Shown: one piece after another, positions 63,934-64,000 of the stretch
Position numbering within the stretch: position 1 is the stretch's first letter
Layout: each line of letters starts with the position of its first letter
DNA from: Pycnopodia helianthoides
Lineage: Eukaryota; Echinodermata; Asteroidea; Forcipulatida; Asteriidae
Direction: 5' to 3'
NCBI GenBank assembly: GCA_032158295.1
Contig: CM063262.1
Coordinates: 8,775,394 to 8,839,393 of the forward strand
DNA: 64,000 bases
Notes under the pieces: generated by a model
What the model was told of the DNA's origin: nothing
Database searches by the model: none
What the model saw: the letters and a program-made list of their open reading frames with translations, nothing else
Made by a program: the position numbers and the translations under genes

Positions 63934-64000
63934 GTAAGACAAATATAGCAATCTCATTCATGTCAGCATTAAGCTGAAAGCGTAATTCTTTTGTTATTTC

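Overview
This is a stretch of animal nuclear genome: AT-rich, intron-dense and full of transposon debris. Its only recognisable host genes are a tandem array of class C G-protein-coupled receptors of the GABA-B type, all on the + strand. The interspersed repeats (a tRNA-derived fold-back element, [GGGTCA]-rich palindromic MITEs, TTAAAGG-ended MITEs) resemble repeats I associate with echinoderms, most likely a sea star. That placement rests on memory of repeat families, not on a search.

Layout. 1-12085: gene A, exons 3-17 (exons 1-2 lie left of the window). 12086-18415: 3' flank of gene A, including a tandem duplication of last exon plus 3' flank. 19676-46418: gene B, all 17 exons, with a TATA box. 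Its intron 2 is swollen to 14.8 kb by a Penelope-like RT element, a LINE and a hAT element. 46419-62007: 15.6 kb intergenic region made almost entirely of DNA transposons, minisatellites and a Helitron-like repeat duplicated in place. 62008-64000: gene C, exons 1-2 (the rest lies right of the window).

Protein logic. Exons 1-9 encode the extracellular Venus-flytrap domain. Exons 10-15 encode seven membrane segments with GABA-B hallmarks (IKMSSP after TM1, LAWQTRN after TM5, LNDSKYI before TM6). Exons 16-17 encode a short coiled-coil tail. Genes A and B have identical exon lengths and phases for all fifteen shared exons, so they are a recent duplicate pair. Gene C has a clearly different exon 1 and 2 sequence and is an older paralog.

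Because A and B are paralogs with alignable introns, each serves as an empty-site control for insertions in the other. This exposes target-site duplications for a TTAA-type element, two hAT-type elements, and a LINE and hAT nested in one older repeat. Notable gene-level oddities are a +1 frame offset between the first ATG and the receptor frame in gene B, and a duplicated terminal exon with a 1-nt deletion that opens a different tail.
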